From Janibacter terrae NBRC 107853 (GTDB lineage Bacteria > Actinomycetota > Actinomycetes > Actinomycetales > Dermatophilaceae): DNA of 64,000 nucleotides. Within the stretch, counting starts at the first letter, position 1, and the number at the start of each line of letters is the position of its first letter. The notes below the pieces were generated by a model. The model was given only the letters and a program-made list of their open reading frames with translations, was not told the DNA's origin and did not search any database. The position numbers were made by a program, and so were the translations under genes. This document shows, one piece after another, positions 63,875-64,000 of the stretch. The stretch covers positions 62,001-126,000 of the forward strand of contig NZ_BCUV01000004.1 of assembly GCF_001591405.1 (NCBI RefSeq). Reading direction: 5' to 3'.

Positions 63875-64000
63875 ACGAGACCGACACCGCCGCGGCGGCC
63901 GAGAGCGACTGGGTCCCGGAGGTCGTCGTCGTCACCGGGATGAGCGGAGCCGGCCGCTCGACGGTCGGCAACGTCATGGAGGACCACGGCTGGTACGTCA
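63871..64000 (+). CDS. rapZ: RNase adapter / nucleotide-binding protein RapZ, 5' end only
   Basis: The first 43 codons of this gene lie in the window. After an acidic/Ala-rich start comes [21 protein letters not shown], whose GMSGAGRST is the Walker A loop of RapZ (YvcJ) proteins, followed by the conserved GWYV. GTG 63871 overlaps the uvrC stop by four bases and has AGGAGG upstream. The family is known to follow uvrC in actinobacteria, ahead of whiA. The gene runs off the end of the window. Confidence 0.9.
   Translation, partial: MNETDTAAAAESDWVPEVVVVTGMSGAGRSTVGNVMEDHGWYV

Overview
The window is 64 kb of very GC-rich DNA (about 70-73 % by eye), packed with genes (no gap over 300 bases) and rich in GTG starts and 4-base stop/start overlaps. 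Its gene order (trpA-lgt-gltBD-pyk-pdtaR-polA ... rpsA-coaE-uvrB ... uvrA ... uvrC-rapZ) is the conserved actinobacterial arrangement also known from Mycobacterium and Streptomyces. I infer a Micrococcales-type actinobacterium, possibly of the Intrasporangiaceae; the family is a guess. I saw no insertion sequence, integrase, phage gene, CRISPR array or origin.

Layout. (1) 1-14.9 kb, core metabolism: end of trpA, a MauE/DsbA redox pair, lgt, glutamate synthase gltBD, pyruvate kinase, tRNA-Leu(CAA), the ANTAR regulator pdtaR, a DUF554 membrane protein, a hotdog thioesterase and DNA polymerase I. (2) 14.9-40.3 kb, a surface-glycan island lying between polA and rpsA: a sugar nucleotidyltransferase, two membrane acyltransferases (one with an SGNH domain), a Wzx-like flippase, two giant AftD-like arabinofuranosyltransferase-family proteins with discoidin-like modules, a third GT-C-like membrane protein, three soluble glycosyltransferases, three methyltransferases, a 51-residue membrane peptide, a heptose cassette (hddA-gmhA-gmhB) and a DUF3068 (PorA-family) protein. 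(3) 40.4-47.9 kb, core: methyltransferase, rpsA, coaE-GrpB fusion, a small unknown, uvrB, and a TerC-family metal exporter behind a yybP-ykoY manganese riboswitch. (4) 47.9-55.6 kb: EamA and BASS transporters, an MBL hydrolase, a GH15 trehalase/glucoamylase and uvrA. (5) 55.7-64 kb: the livKHMGF branched-chain amino-acid ABC operon, a small Rieske lipoprotein, uvrC and the start of rapZ.

How the parts work together. Nucleotide excision repair (uvrA, uvrB, uvrC) and polA lie within about 50 kb. uvrA and uvrB have near-perfect PafBC-type DNA-damage promoters, and no LexA box was seen. The glycan island holds activation, assembly, flipping and decoration functions for a heptose-containing, possibly arabinofuranosylated surface polymer, although mycolate genes are not present here.

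Two window-wide signals stand out. The 9-mer CGAAGGGGG (either strand) occurs about 35 times by hand count against roughly 2 expected from composition. It is scattered in genes and, as inverted pairs, forms the stems of four intrinsic terminators plus a terminator-like hairpin inside the aftD-like gene. This arrangement resembles DNA-uptake-sequence families of other bacteria. Second, eleven genes have a TAnnnT -10 box exactly 6-7 bases before the start codon, which indicates leaderless transcripts.
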